NCBI RefSeq assembly: GCF_036417845.1
Contig: NC_089994.1
Span: 18,990,001-19,054,000, forward strand
Source: Apteryx mantelli
Taxonomy: Eukaryota > Chordata > Aves > Apterygiformes > Apterygidae
Reading direction: 5' to 3'
DNA length: 64,000 bases
In this document: positions 29,536 to 40,359 of the stretch, in pieces
How the letters are laid out: every line of letters begins with the position of its first letter
Numbering within the stretch: position 1 is the stretch's first letter
Notes under the pieces: model-generated
What the model was told of the DNA's origin: nothing
The model's database searches: none
Seen by the model: the letters and a program-made list of their open reading frames with translations, nothing else
Translations under genes and position numbers: made by a program

Positions 29536-30119
29536 AGTACTTCCGTGGGAAGCTCTAGCATTCAGTATAACCTTAATACAAATTGTTCTGTATTTTTAAT
29601 TGCCCGAATTACGTTCACAGGGATTTGAACCACAGGCAGCCCAACGGCCTGGCCTGCTGCACGCTCTGGGCTCTGGGCTCGGCTCACCCTCCGGCATGTC
29701 CGTGCGGGACAGGGGTCGCTCGCCGAGGCTGGGGGAGCCTGGCAGCCGCCGCTGCTCCAGTGCAGCATTGCTCCCCTCCGCCTCCTGTGCCGTGCGGGTT
29801 TGCATGTCACAAGTGGGGACCAGCCTCTGCGGCAACGTGCCTGGGGGGTTTGCTTAATTTCCTGGAAGGTAAACTGCACCCTCTCCTCTGCCGCTTATTT
29901 GAATTTCAATGCCAGGGAAGGATTTCAGGCAGTGGAAACCCCCCTGCGCTGGCAGACCAGCTCTGCCCGTCCCGCACGTCCTGCCTGCAGCCGGCCCAGC
30001 GGGCAGCGCCAGGGAAGGGGGCTGGGAAGGGGGCGCTCAGAAAGCGATGGGGGGCAGCACCCAGACCCCGCCGAAGCGGCTGGCTGTGGGGGAGCTCACT
30101 GCTGGCACTCGCGGGACGC

Positions 30120-30159
30120 GCAGCACATCTGCAGCACATCTGCAGCACATCATCTGCAG
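30120..30159 (+). repeat. gcagcacatct 11-bp tandem triplication
   Basis: Three successive gcagcacatct units, the last with a small insertion. Confidence 0.8.
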
Positions 30160-30859
30160 CCCGCCCGCGCCCCCCGGCCGGCGGGAGGCCGCCGCAGCCC
30201 CAGCGCCGGGCAGGGTTACGGGTGGCAGGGAGCAGCCGTGTCCCGATAAACCCTTCCTGCTTCCACCCGGTCCCCGGGCAGCGCCAGCGCGCTGCTCTCG
30301 GTGCTGGTTATTCAGGATTGATCCACAGCGGGGCAGCAAACCACGCTGCGAGGCAGCCCCGCTGCCGCCCCAGCCCGGCGGCGAGGGGAGCCCGGGCCCG
30401 TGCAGGGTCCCCGTGCAGGCTCCCCACGCAGGCTCCTGCGCTCGGCACCCCCAGCCCGGCCCCGGCCCGTGTTCCCCAGCCCACCCGCCGCGCGTGGCCT
30501 CCCGGGGTCCCCCCGGCCTCGCCGTGCAGCCGCCGCGGGGGCGGCCGCATCCAGCCGGGGCTCGTCTCGGCGCCAGGCTCGGGAAGCACCGGGACACGGA
30601 GCGGCGGCGTGTCCCGAGCTGCTCGCCGGGAGCCTCCGCGAGTCGAGCTGCTGCTGCTGCTGCCGGAGTTTGCTTCCAGGCCCCCCCCTTTCCACGAGGA
30701 ATTGAAGGCACCGTGCCGGGGACCTGCCCCGGCGTCCGGAGGGCTGGAGGGACAGCGACGTGCAGCACCCTGCGCTGCGCCGGGGAAATGCCCTCTCCCC
30801 GCGGCACCCGCCGCCTTGCCACGGAAACCCGGGGCCTCCTGTGCACCCAGGCGCCTCCC

Positions 30860-30965
30860 CGCACAATCCAATAAAGTAATCGGGCGCTCTGGAAATGTGC
30901 TTTGATAAAAGGTTATGATGTGGCATAAGATAATAGCTTCATTTAGCAGCTGTCAGGCTAATGCA
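30860..30965. promoter_or_regulatory. AT-rich enhancer-like block
   Basis: An abrupt AT-rich island in GC-rich intergenic DNA. It has tgataaaagg and agataatagc (GATA-type cores), an E-box cagctg and a gctaatgc homeodomain-type core. Motif clustering only. Confidence 0.3.
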
Positions 30966-33900
30966 CAGGGGGGGTGAGGGAGCCGAGGCTCTAATGCAGA
31001 GCCCTCCCCAGGGAGGAAGCGCGGGTTATTTTTGGACAGCGATTACGAGAGAATAAAAACGAAGGAAAAAAAAACTCTTTATGCTCCCATTTCTCCTTGG
31101 TGACGCAAAGCAGGAGCCAATCTCCAGCCTCTCGCTTTGTGCCGCGCATCAGCTTTGCCTGGGCGTAGCAGTGACAGCGATTAGTCCCCCGCTCCCCGCG
31201 GCAGCCTGTGCGGGAGGGCGCCGCGCTCGCTCCCCGGCAGTCACGTAGCCACTGGGCCGCCAGGCTCCTCGCCCCCTCCGCAGCCCCGGAGGCCACCGCG
31301 GCTGCTCCCTGGCTGCGTTTCCCACTTCCCGCGTTATTTCTCAGCAGGAGCCAAAGACCAGTTTGCGGGGGGAGCGGGGGCGGCGCGCTGAGCCCTGCTG
31401 TATCGGAGTGGAAGATGGAGGGTTAAGCAGCAGCTGATCCTCAGCCCTCCCGCTCGCAGCTAATGGCGATGTTAAATCATCCAGGGGCCGAGACACAAGC
31501 AGCAGCCTCTCGCCGCTGGATACCTGCGGTCACTCGCGTCAGCGGAGAAGAGCTCGCTGGGGTCTGCGTTAGCGTCCTGTAGTGCATGGCCAGGAAACAG
31601 CCTCGGGCTGGAGCAAGAGCAGAGAAGGGAGCGCCAGGGCTCCGCGCTGCCGGAGCGGAGCCCAGCAGAGCCTGGAGGTGGATCTGCTCTGGGAGGGAGG
31701 CAGGACTGGGTGATAAAGCCACGCTCAGACATTCCTGCACCTTGCCCCAGCCTACAGTAAATGCACTTGAGCGCTGCATTTCTTGCAGGCTGGTCTGGGA
31801 GGGAGTCAGGAAGCAGGAGCCTGCGCCCACGGGGGTTTTCTCCACGCAGGAGCACAGTTGGGAGGAGCCGTCCAGGAGCACCCTGCCCCAGCACCATGCT
31901 GAACGAGCCAGCCAGCCTGGGCCCTGGCCCGGGGCAAGCGCCGTTGGCTGCAGCCGCTTCCTGGCAGCGGCTCGAGGGAGGCCGCTCGGAGGTGTCTGCC
32001 CCAGGAGTCAGTGTCAGGAAAAGGGAGAAGGAATCCCTCGAGCCAGGAGCGCAGCCGGGCGCTCCCCTAGGCCTGGATCCCCCTCTGCTGCTGCACGGGA
32101 ACCGCCGTGCTCCCCACTTGCAGCCCCCGAGAAGCTGGTGCTTTCCCCAGCCCTCTGCCCCCCTGGCTGAGAGCAGCGCGAGCAGCTGCCCTGTGGCCTC
32201 GGAGCTCCTTCCCGCGGCCTCCTCCGTGCTGGCAGGCTGCATTCGTGCCTGCACCGCCATAAAGCCGGTCCCGGGGCTCCCGGCCCAGGATGTGTGCGGC
32301 TGACGCAGAGGAACGACGTCCCCTCCCCGGAGCTCCCGAGGCAGCAGTGAATCACGGCTGCTGCCAAACCCAGACTGAAAGGGAGAGGAGAGGAGCTGAT
32401 AGGATGGAGGAGAGGCAGGCAAAGAATAAAAATGAGAGGAGGCTGAGAGCAAAATTAACCCTCAGCCACGTTACTGCCGCCCTTCTGAGGCGCCCAGGGA
32501 GGAGGCGCTGGGTCCTCGCGCCCGCGGCGTGGGCACATGCCGAGCCCGAGCCCGTGGCGCGGTGCAGGGCGCATCGCGAGGAACCTCTTGCTGCGTGCGA
32601 TGGGCTTAGCATTGCAGGGGAGATGCACCCGGGGAGGTGGGACGCGGCCCGGCCCTCGGGCTCCTCCTCCCCCCACGAGCGCTGGGGGCTGCGGCTCCAG
32701 CAGGCTGGTTGCTGGAGGGCCCCGGTGTCGAGGGGGGGCTGCTGCCCTGGAGGGTGAAGGGAGCCGGGCGGCATCTAGCAAGGAAGCTGAAAGCGAGAGG
32801 AGTGGCTGGTCCCGCAGAGGAGAAGACAGGAGCGGGAGAGCCAAGGAGCAGAGCCCAGGCAGGACCCGGGGAAGCGCGGGCAGCAGAGCGGAGCGGGCAG
32901 AGCCCTGCCAGTGCCAGGGAGCAAGGCGGTGAGGTCCAGGGCCCCGCGCGGAGAGCCAGCATGACCGTCGACAGAAGGACGCGCTGTCGGCCATGGGCAG
33001 GCAGGAGGGGAGCACTGGGGCTGCGAAAGGTTGGGGTAAGAGCAGGAATAAACTCACCATCCTCTCACCCTGGAAAAAAAAACCCTTTTGGGGACATGCA
33101 GGAACAAACTGAAGGTGAGGGGATGGAGAAAGCATCCACAGGAGCAATCCCATCACAGGAAAACAGCAGGAATAGAGAAGGGAGGCAAAAATGTGGCAAG
33201 ACAGAAACTGATGCGCAGCTCAGGTCTCCAACAGCCAGGGACGAGGCTGCTTTGGAGCAAGCACGTACGTCTGAGAGGGTGCACAGATAGATCTCGGTTT
33301 ACTTCTAAAACAGAGCTCAGGCAGTGACTGAAGGCGATGCAATCTGGCTACCTGCAGCATGCAGGCACTGGATGTCCAGACCGGTCCATGCTCCAGCAAA
33401 ACCAGCAGGCTTTTAGCAAGCCCTCTGCCCACTCGCAGCACTGACGTGTGCAATGTGGCACACGTGGCAGCCTGCCCCGGGCAGCACCGCGCTGCCGGCG
33501 AGCTCGGTACAGGGGCTCTTCCGGGAGGCAGCTGGTCCAAACGTCTGTGGTGCCAGGGAGCTCGGTGGAGGGGGGTCTGGCCTTGGGCAATTGGGGCTCC
33601 TGGGCCCCCTGGATTTGACAGTATTAGCGTGGGTGAACAGGAAATGGGTTGGGAAAGAAAAAAGCAAGCAAACAGGAAGCAGAAAAGCTCAAGACAAACT
33701 GTTTCTCTGCCAGCACTTAAGAGTTGTTAACGGACGTCCAAATTGATAAAGATTTTACTTGCTCTACAGCCAACCTGCAAAGTTAGTTTCTTCTCTTCCA
33801 TAGTGCCAAAGCCTGGAAGCATCCAAGATCAGTTTAAAAGGAGAACATAAGGGGAGACGGTTGTGTTGACCCCCTTGGGATGGCTGAACAAGCCAGAGAG

Positions 33901-34959
33901 AAGTGCGTATGGAGACGGCTGCATTAACGGTCTGTCTTCTCCAAACGCTGAGATCTGGCTGTTAGAGAAACACTGCTGTGGCTGAGTGTGGCTCTGCAGC
34001 GCCTGCCCCCGCTGCCTGCAGGCTCTCGAAGGGAAGCCCCAGGCGCCGACTCTGCCGTGGCGTGTGAGGCTGGTCCACGAGGTGCCGCAGCCCGCGTGGC
34101 CCTGCGGGTCTGTGCACAACATGCTGAGCTCCTTCCAGAAGAGCGCAGGTATCCAGGCCTGGCTCCCATGGGCGATTTGGAGTCGGTGCAGCCTGCCCTG
34201 TGCCCGCTTAGATGTGTGGCACATCTGGGGAGGGTTCAGCTGGGGATGCCCATCCAGCCCCCAGGACATGCAGCACTTGCACCGTCCCCCGTGGCCGTGT
34301 CTGCAGCGTGACATGGCCTGGGACAGCTCTCGCACCAGCTCGCAACAGGCCATGGGATTCATGGAAAGACGGAGTTCCCCAAACACGGAGGCTTCATGAT
34401 GGTCTGATGGCAGCTGCACAACTTCCCTCCACCCCAACGCCTTCCCAGGAACCTCTGCCCTAATTTTGCCCCGCAGCTGGAGGAGGAAGCACCTCGTAGC
34501 AGTGCGAGCAGGACCAGAAAATATGTCAGCAGACAGACCATAATTTACCAACTGAGGGACCCTCCGAACCAGAGCGGCGGGAGCAGGCTGCGAGCAAGGG
34601 CGGCTCACACCTTCCTGTACACCCCCCCCCCCTCCACCAGAGCTCCCACATCCTCGGGACCTGCATTCCCCAGGTGCCTGCGTCCACGGTGCTGCATCCC
34701 TGCCTACTCACATCCCAGAGGCCTGCATCCCCGGGGCCAGCAGCTCCTGCATCTTGGGGGCTGCATCCCCGGCACCCCCATCCCTCACAGCCTTGGCAAA
34801 GCGTCCCTGGGTGCCCACATCTTGGGTACTGCCCCTCTGGGGGCTCGTAGCCTGGTGGCCAGTGTCTCCTGCACCCTGGGTGCCTGTGTCCTAGGGGACC
34901 AGCATCCCCTGCCCCCTGAGTGCTGCACATGCAGATGCCCACATCAGTGGATGTCCGCA

Positions 34960-35150
34960 CCTCGGGGCCAGCAGCCCCTGCCTCCCTGGATGCCAGCTTC
35001 CCTGGATGCCCGCACCCCGGGGCCAGCAGCCCCTGCCTCCCTGGATGCCAGCTTCCCTGGATGCCTTCATCCCCGGGGTCAGCAGCCCCTGCCTCCCTGG
35101 ATGCCAGCTTCCCTGGATGCCCTCATCCCCGGGGCCAGCAGCCCCGGGCT
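34960..35150 (+). repeat. 55-bp minisatellite, about three copies
   Basis: Units beginning cctccctggatgccagcttc at 34981, 35036 and 35092. Looser, decayed copies with the core catccc...ggggcc extend upstream from about 34660. Confidence 0.85.
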
Positions 35151-35597
35151 AACATCCCCTGCACCCCGGGAGCTGCAGCCCGCGGTGCCCGCGCCCCGGA
35201 GCCGCCCCCCCGCCGGGGCGCAGCGCGCCGCCCCGAGGCCGCGGCGAGGGGCGGTGGCGGAGGCGGGCCTGGCCCGCAGCGGAGGGCGGGGCGGCGGCGC
35301 CTCGCCCGGGCCCGCAGGCGGCCGCCCCGGCTCCGGCGCGGCTCCGGCTCCGGCTCCGGCTGCGGCGGGGGCGGCAGCGGCGCGGCGGCCCCTCCTGCTC
35401 GGGCTGCTGGGAGTTGTGGTCCGCGGCGGCGGCGAGCGGGCGCGGAGCGGCGGCAGCGGCGGCGGCGGCGCGGCCCGGGCGCAGGTCGGTACCGCCGCGG
35501 CGGGGGCGGCGGCGCGGGGAGGCGGCGGGGCCCGGCGGGCTCCGCCCGGGCGGCAGCGGGGGCGGCAGCGGGGGCGACCGGACCCGCGGCCCCGGGC

Positions 35598-35598
<1 letters not shown>

Positions 35599-35628
<30 letters not shown>
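35599..35628 (+). repeat. (CGG)n trinucleotide repeat
   Basis: Nine to ten uninterrupted CGG units followed directly by a G run, in the presumed ASPHD2 CpG island. Confidence 0.9.
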
Positions 35629-35757
35629 GGGGGGCAGCGGCGGGGGGGGCCCGACCCGCCCGGGCGGCGGCGGGGGGGTCCCGGTGCCGGTAGCCCCGGC
35701 GGAGCGGAGCTCGGCTCTGCCCCGGCCCGGGGCCAGGCGGGGCTCGGCATCGGCCGG

Positions 35758-35980
35758 GCGACACCGCCACGGCGGGCGGCACCGTCACACCAGCAGCACC
35801 ACGCGCCAGGTGACACCGCCGCGCTGGGCAACGCCGCTGCAGCGGGTGACACCGCCACGCCGGCTGACACCGCCATGCCAAGTGGCACCGCTGCACCGGG
35901 TGACACCGCCACGCCAGGCGATGCTGCCGGGCTGGGTGGCACCTGCTCGCCCGGTGACACCGCCGCACGGGGCACGCGGC
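35758..35980 (+). repeat. 18-bp minisatellite, about 12 copies
   Basis: Units gtgacaccgccacgccag and variants, with starts at 35758 and 35776, then every 18 bp from 35810. In one forward frame it reads as a six-residue repeat (GDTATP-like), an effect of period divisibility by three. Confidence 0.9.
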
Positions 35981-36249
35981 GGGCAGGGGCGAAGCGGGAG
36001 CCCCCTCGCTGCCTGGCCGCGCTCCAGCGCTGTAGTAACAGCCTGCCTCACCCCAACACTCGTTTATCCAGAGGAGGTTCCTCGCGCCGCTCCAGAAGGC
36101 GATGCCGCGAGTGCCGAGCCAAGGACAGCCCCGCCGAGCGTCCTCGGCGCCGTGGGGCGAGCGGCGCGGGGATCCCAGCTGGGCCGGGCGAAACCTGCCT
36201 CCTCCGGGAGAGGCTCGTGCCTCTGCTCGGCCGTCAGGATTTTAACTTT

Positions 36250-39200
36250 CTGCTGCATCGAAGCCTTTCTGGCTTCATTATGTAACGCCGCTGCTGCCTG
36301 GCACTGCGCGCCCGCTTCCACATCCTGCACAACTTCAGCGCGATTCTGAATTGATCTCCGCTCTTTTGGACTGACGCTGCTGTTTATTATTAGCCGACGA
36401 TCCTTTTCTTGGATCTCGGGCCACCACGCGCCTCCCGCTCGTCCCCCAGCTCGGCACTGAGGCAGAGCGGCGGCGGGCGGCCGCGCCGGAGGCTGGAGGC
36501 ACTGAGCAGCCCCGGCAGCAGGTCCTGGCCGCGGCGGCGTGGGGCTGCGTGCGGAGCTGAGGCAGCGCCGCGGGGCCGCTCTGCCGGGGAGGAGACGTTT
36601 CCCAGCCAGGCACGACCTCTCCCGGAGGATGGTTTTGAACCAGTTTGCGCTGGGGCTGTGCGTGCTGGGCAAAGAGCAAGCTGCTGGGCCGGATCCACGC
36701 GTGAGGCTCTGCCTGGAGGGTCCCCGGTAAAACTCGGGGCTCGGCAGCCCAAATCCCTACGGGCTCCCTCGCCCGCCGGCCCCGGGCGCCCCACACGCAG
36801 GGAGGTGGCTGGAGGCAGGGTGCTGCTGCAGGGGCTCCGTCGCTTCCCCGTCGGGGCTGGTCCTGAGCGTCGGCGCGGGGCCGGCGAGCGACCCTGGCTC
36901 CGGGCCCCGGGCGCTGCGGCTCTGCCCTCGCCCCGTCCGCCAGCCCTCGCAGGGGAGCGTTGCGCGTGCTGGAGCAGCACCCTCGCTCGCACGCGTGCTC
37001 CGAATACCGATCGCTGCTCTGCCGGGAGCGGAGGCCAGGCCTCTGCCTTGCCTTTCCGGGGCGCGTTCTGGCACTCCGGCGCTGCTGGGGACGGTGCCCG
37101 CCTCGGAGCGCAGCCCGGGGCTGCAGAAGTCAGCGTGTTTGGAGGCATTGCCAGGCAGCGGGCACGGAGAAAAGTTACCTTACAATTTCCAGACGGCTCC
37201 GATGTGCCGCGTGGGTGCCCCGGCGCAGGGCATGCATGCAGCGTGCCGCAAGGCAGCGGGACGGAGGGCGGTCGGCCGGGCAGATGTCCCCCCCTCGGAG
37301 ACCTCCGGCTCGGCTTGGTGCGAAGCTGCCCGTGCCCCGGCCCTGCACGAGGGCTGCAGCCAGGGCCGGCCCCAGCCGGAGCGCAGGCAGCTGAAGCACG
37401 GCACCATTGCGATCAATAGATAAACACACATTTATTAACGAGCTGCAGGATCTTGGCGGGGAGGGCAGGGAAGGGTTTGGATGTCTTCCCTGCCTAATAA
37501 ACCCATCCCACTTCTTTAAGTCAGCGCACACACAGATGACAGAGCAGCTCCCACTGCATCTGCCTCCCTCCCCCTTACCTGTATCATCCTTTTCTTTCTC
37601 TCCTCCTAGATGGAGGCTCCTGCCAGCCTCCACCTTGCCATCGTGGCTCCCAGCCAGTGCCGGCCCCGGGCTGGCTGCTCCTGCCGGGCCGCGTGGCGGT
37701 GGACACTTCCAGGAGGGGCAGTTTGGGCACAGCAATATTACAGATTAACTGGGTGAGAGCCTGCATCCCTCCGTGCCCCGTGCCAGGCTGCGACCACGCG
37801 CCCAGCTGCGCCCGGCCTGAGAGCCTGTTGGGACGGTGGCGGCTGCCCCGCTGGATGCTCTCGCTCAGCTGCTCTAAGCGCCGTCGTCGGTAATTGCAAG
37901 GCTTTCCTCGGGGTGGGCAGCGCGGGGGGGGGGCAGCTTTCTGCGCCCTTCCCCGCTGCTCCGTGGCTCCCCTCCGTCTCTGCCCCCTCGCCTTGCCTGC
38001 CGCTCGGAGGAGGCTGGAGTTTCAGCCCGGCGAGTGTCGTTCGCGGTTACGAGGAGTCCAGGCACCTTCTCCTCTTGCCACCCAGCTGCTTTCCGAAGAG
38101 CTTTGGCCGTAAGGCTGCCGGGACGGCGGCGCCGCTGGTGCGAGGCGTTAAAGGCGGGATTTGCTCGTAGGCATCGGGAGCGACCCTCGCCCTCTCCGCC
38201 GCGCGCCTGCATGGCGAGGCGGGCACGGCACCCGGGAGGGAGCCGCTCGCGGCGGCGCGTGCTGCTCGAGGCTTGTTTTGCGGAGCATTTGGCCTCCTGG
38301 CCCAGGCGGAGAGGACAGGCTCTGGTTTTTGGAGAGCCGTTCAGTGCCCGGGACCCACAAACGGCTGCGAGCCGTTCTCCTGAGCTCGGAGCGAAGCCCA
38401 GACCTCAGCAGAGCCCGGGAAACTTCAGGCAATGAAACCCCCCCAGCGCCCGGACCTGCTGCCGTCACCGGAGCTTCCTTCCCGGCCGGGAGCGCTGGGT
38501 CCTCGCTCCGCCTGCCCCTGCGGGGAGTAGAGCGGCGGGCGCGCTCGGGGCTGCGCAGCCCCTTGCCCGCTCGCTGCCGTCCCGCTCCTTCGTCTCCGGC
38601 TTTAGCCGGGCGTTTCACTCGCGCCCCCATCTTCTCCTTACGCCCGGCTGCAGTCCGCTGGGACCGGCTGCCTGTGCTGCCGCCCGTCCCGCTGCCCGGT
38701 GCTGGGAACGCGGCAGCCTGTCTTGCTCCGAGCTGGACGGGAGGAGCCCGGCGCAGCTCCCGGGCTCGGGGCCACCTGGGAGATGCCGTCCACTGCTGGT
38801 GGAAAGCTCTCCATCTCTGGAAAGAGTCGTGTCGGGGCATTTGGATCAAGAGGATAAACCCACGTGCTGCCAGGCAGGGCCGTTAGGAGAGCGTTGCGCG
38901 CTTTGCTGCTGGCTGCCTCGTCGGCCGGATTTCGGGCGCGATAGCGGGGAAGAGCGGAGGGGAGGGAGCGAGGGAGGGAGGAGACGGGGCCCCAGGGCGA
39001 CGAGAGCAGGGGGAGGCCCGGCTCTCCCCGCTCCCTTCGGGACTTAGGGATATTTGGGCATTCGCGGAAGATGCCGCGTTGGGGGGGGGGCTGGAGGCTC
39101 TGCTCAGCATGGGACGGTGTCGGGGCGCTGGGCTCCTCGTCCGTGCCCTGCAAGGGGACCGCTCACGCCACCCCCCCCCCCCCCCCACGCTCCGAGCTCC

Positions 39201-39256
39201 CGCCGAGCCCGGCGGGGAAACCTGCCTCCCTAACGCCTCCGGCTTTGTTTCCCCAG
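36250..39256 (+). other. ASPHD2: ASPHD2 upstream / presumed 5' UTR intron
   Basis: No coding exon supported. AT-richer patches near 36230-36420 and 37400-37620 may be non-coding elements. G and C homopolymers occur at 39081-39090 (G10) and 39171-39186 (C16). It is read as intron because an acceptor precedes the coding exon. Confidence 0.5.
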
Positions 39257-39473
39257 AGCCTCCCCGCGGCACCGCCGCGTTTCAGGATGAGCATCCCCGG
39301 AGCGTCGGCGGGGACCCCGGCGCGGGCACACCGCCGCTGACGCCGCGACCCCCCCGAGCGCGTAGGCGCGGAGCCCGCCGGCTCGCCGATGCGGCGCTCC
39401 CCGGCGCGCGGGGGGCTGCCGCGGCTGCGCTCCCCCATGGCAGACCTCCCGCTCCGCGCCCCGGCCGCCCTGC
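39257..39473 (+). other. ASPHD2: ASPHD2 5' UTR part of first coding exon
   Basis: A good acceptor (tttgtttccccag, ending 39256) lies 217 bp before the start codon. This fits the mammalian arrangement, in which the start codon is in exon 2. The exact 5' border is inferred. Confidence 0.5.
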
Positions 39474-40359
39474 ATGGTGTGGGTGCCCCTGAGAGCTGCG
39501 AGGACTGATCGCCGGGGCCTCCCGCGCGCACCCCGCCACCGCTGCACAAACATGTCTTTGGAGTGGCTGATGGGCTGGAGCTGGTCCCTGGACGGACTCC
39601 GGGATTTTATCGCCACGGGCATCCAGTCTTTCCGGGATTGCGACGCCACCGCCCTGGCCGCCGTCGCCTGCCTCCTGGTCCTCTTCGTCTGGTACTGCTA
39701 CCACGTGGGGCGGGAGCAGCCCCGCGCCTACGTCACTGTGAACGCCCTGATGCAGGGCGCCGACGCCAACGGCCTGCAGAACGGGTACGTGTACTGCCAC
39801 TCGCCCGAGTGCGTGCGCTGCACGCACAACGACGGCCTCAACCAGAAACTCTACCACAACCTGCAGGAGTACGCCAAGCGCTACTCCTGGTCCGGCATGG
39901 GCAGGATCCACAAGGGCATCCGGGAGCAGGGCCGCTACCTGAACAGCCGGCCGTCCATCCAGAAGCCAGAAGTCTTCTTCTTACCGGACTTGCCGACCAT
40001 GCCCTATTTCTCCCGGGACGCTCAAAAACACGATGTGGAGTTACTGGAGCGCAACTTCCAGACCATCCTGTGCGAGTTTGAGACCCTCTACAAGGCTTTC
40101 TCAAACTGCAGCCTCCCGCAAGGATGGAAAATGAACAGCACGCCCAGCGGGGAGTGGTTCACCTTTTACCTGGTGAACCAGGGCATGTGCGTGCCCAGGA
40201 ACTGCAGGAAATGCCCACGGACGTACCGTTTGCTCGGGAGCCTTCGCACCTGCATTGGCAACAATGTCTTTGGGAACGCTTGCATCTCCATGCTGAGCCC
40301 CGGCACCGTCATCGCGGAGCACTACGGCCCCACCAACATCCGCATCCGCTGCCACCTAG
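39474..40359 (+). CDS. ASPHD2: ASPHD2 coding exon 1
   Basis: Encodes residues 1-295: N-terminus, membrane segment ([20 protein letters not shown]), Cys-containing region ([10 protein letters not shown]) and most of the hydroxylase domain through [14 protein letters not shown]. The donor CTAG|gtaagc splits a Gly codon in phase 1. A shorter form starting at the Met at 39552-39554 is possible. Confidence 0.96.

Larger units (their letters stand above)
29540..34950. other. Intergenic SEZ6L-ASPHD2: no supportable gene
   Basis: The long frames, including one of 440 codons, are low-complexity Pro/Ala/Arg/Gly translations of GC-rich DNA with no recognisable motif. Visible content is an 11-bp triplication at 30120-30159, an AT-rich enhancer-like block at 30860-30965, another AT-rich patch at 31020-31180, and a C11 tract at 34622-34632. 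Confidence 0.7.
35150..36250 (+). promoter_or_regulatory. ASPHD2: CpG island, likely ASPHD2 promoter / first-exon region
   Basis: Dense CpG and GC-only sequence about 3-4 kb upstream of the ASPHD2 coding start, with a (CGG)n run and an 18-bp minisatellite inside. ASPHD2 has a non-coding first exon in mammals. I could not fix a transcription start or a first-exon donor here, so the assignment comes from position and composition. CpG-rich DNA continues in patches to the coding exon. Confidence 0.5.

Noticed and set aside
29583-30905. 440-codon plus-strand ORF after SEZ6L
   Set aside because: Low-complexity translation with no conserved motif. It starts just past the SEZ6L poly(A) region, and two other long frames overlap it.
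34822-36285. 487-codon plus-strand ORF over the ASPHD2 CpG island with a GDTATP-like repeat
   Set aside because: The composition is Pro/Ala/Arg/Gly only, it overlaps two minisatellites and a CGG run, other frames are equally open, and no domain or splice context supports it.
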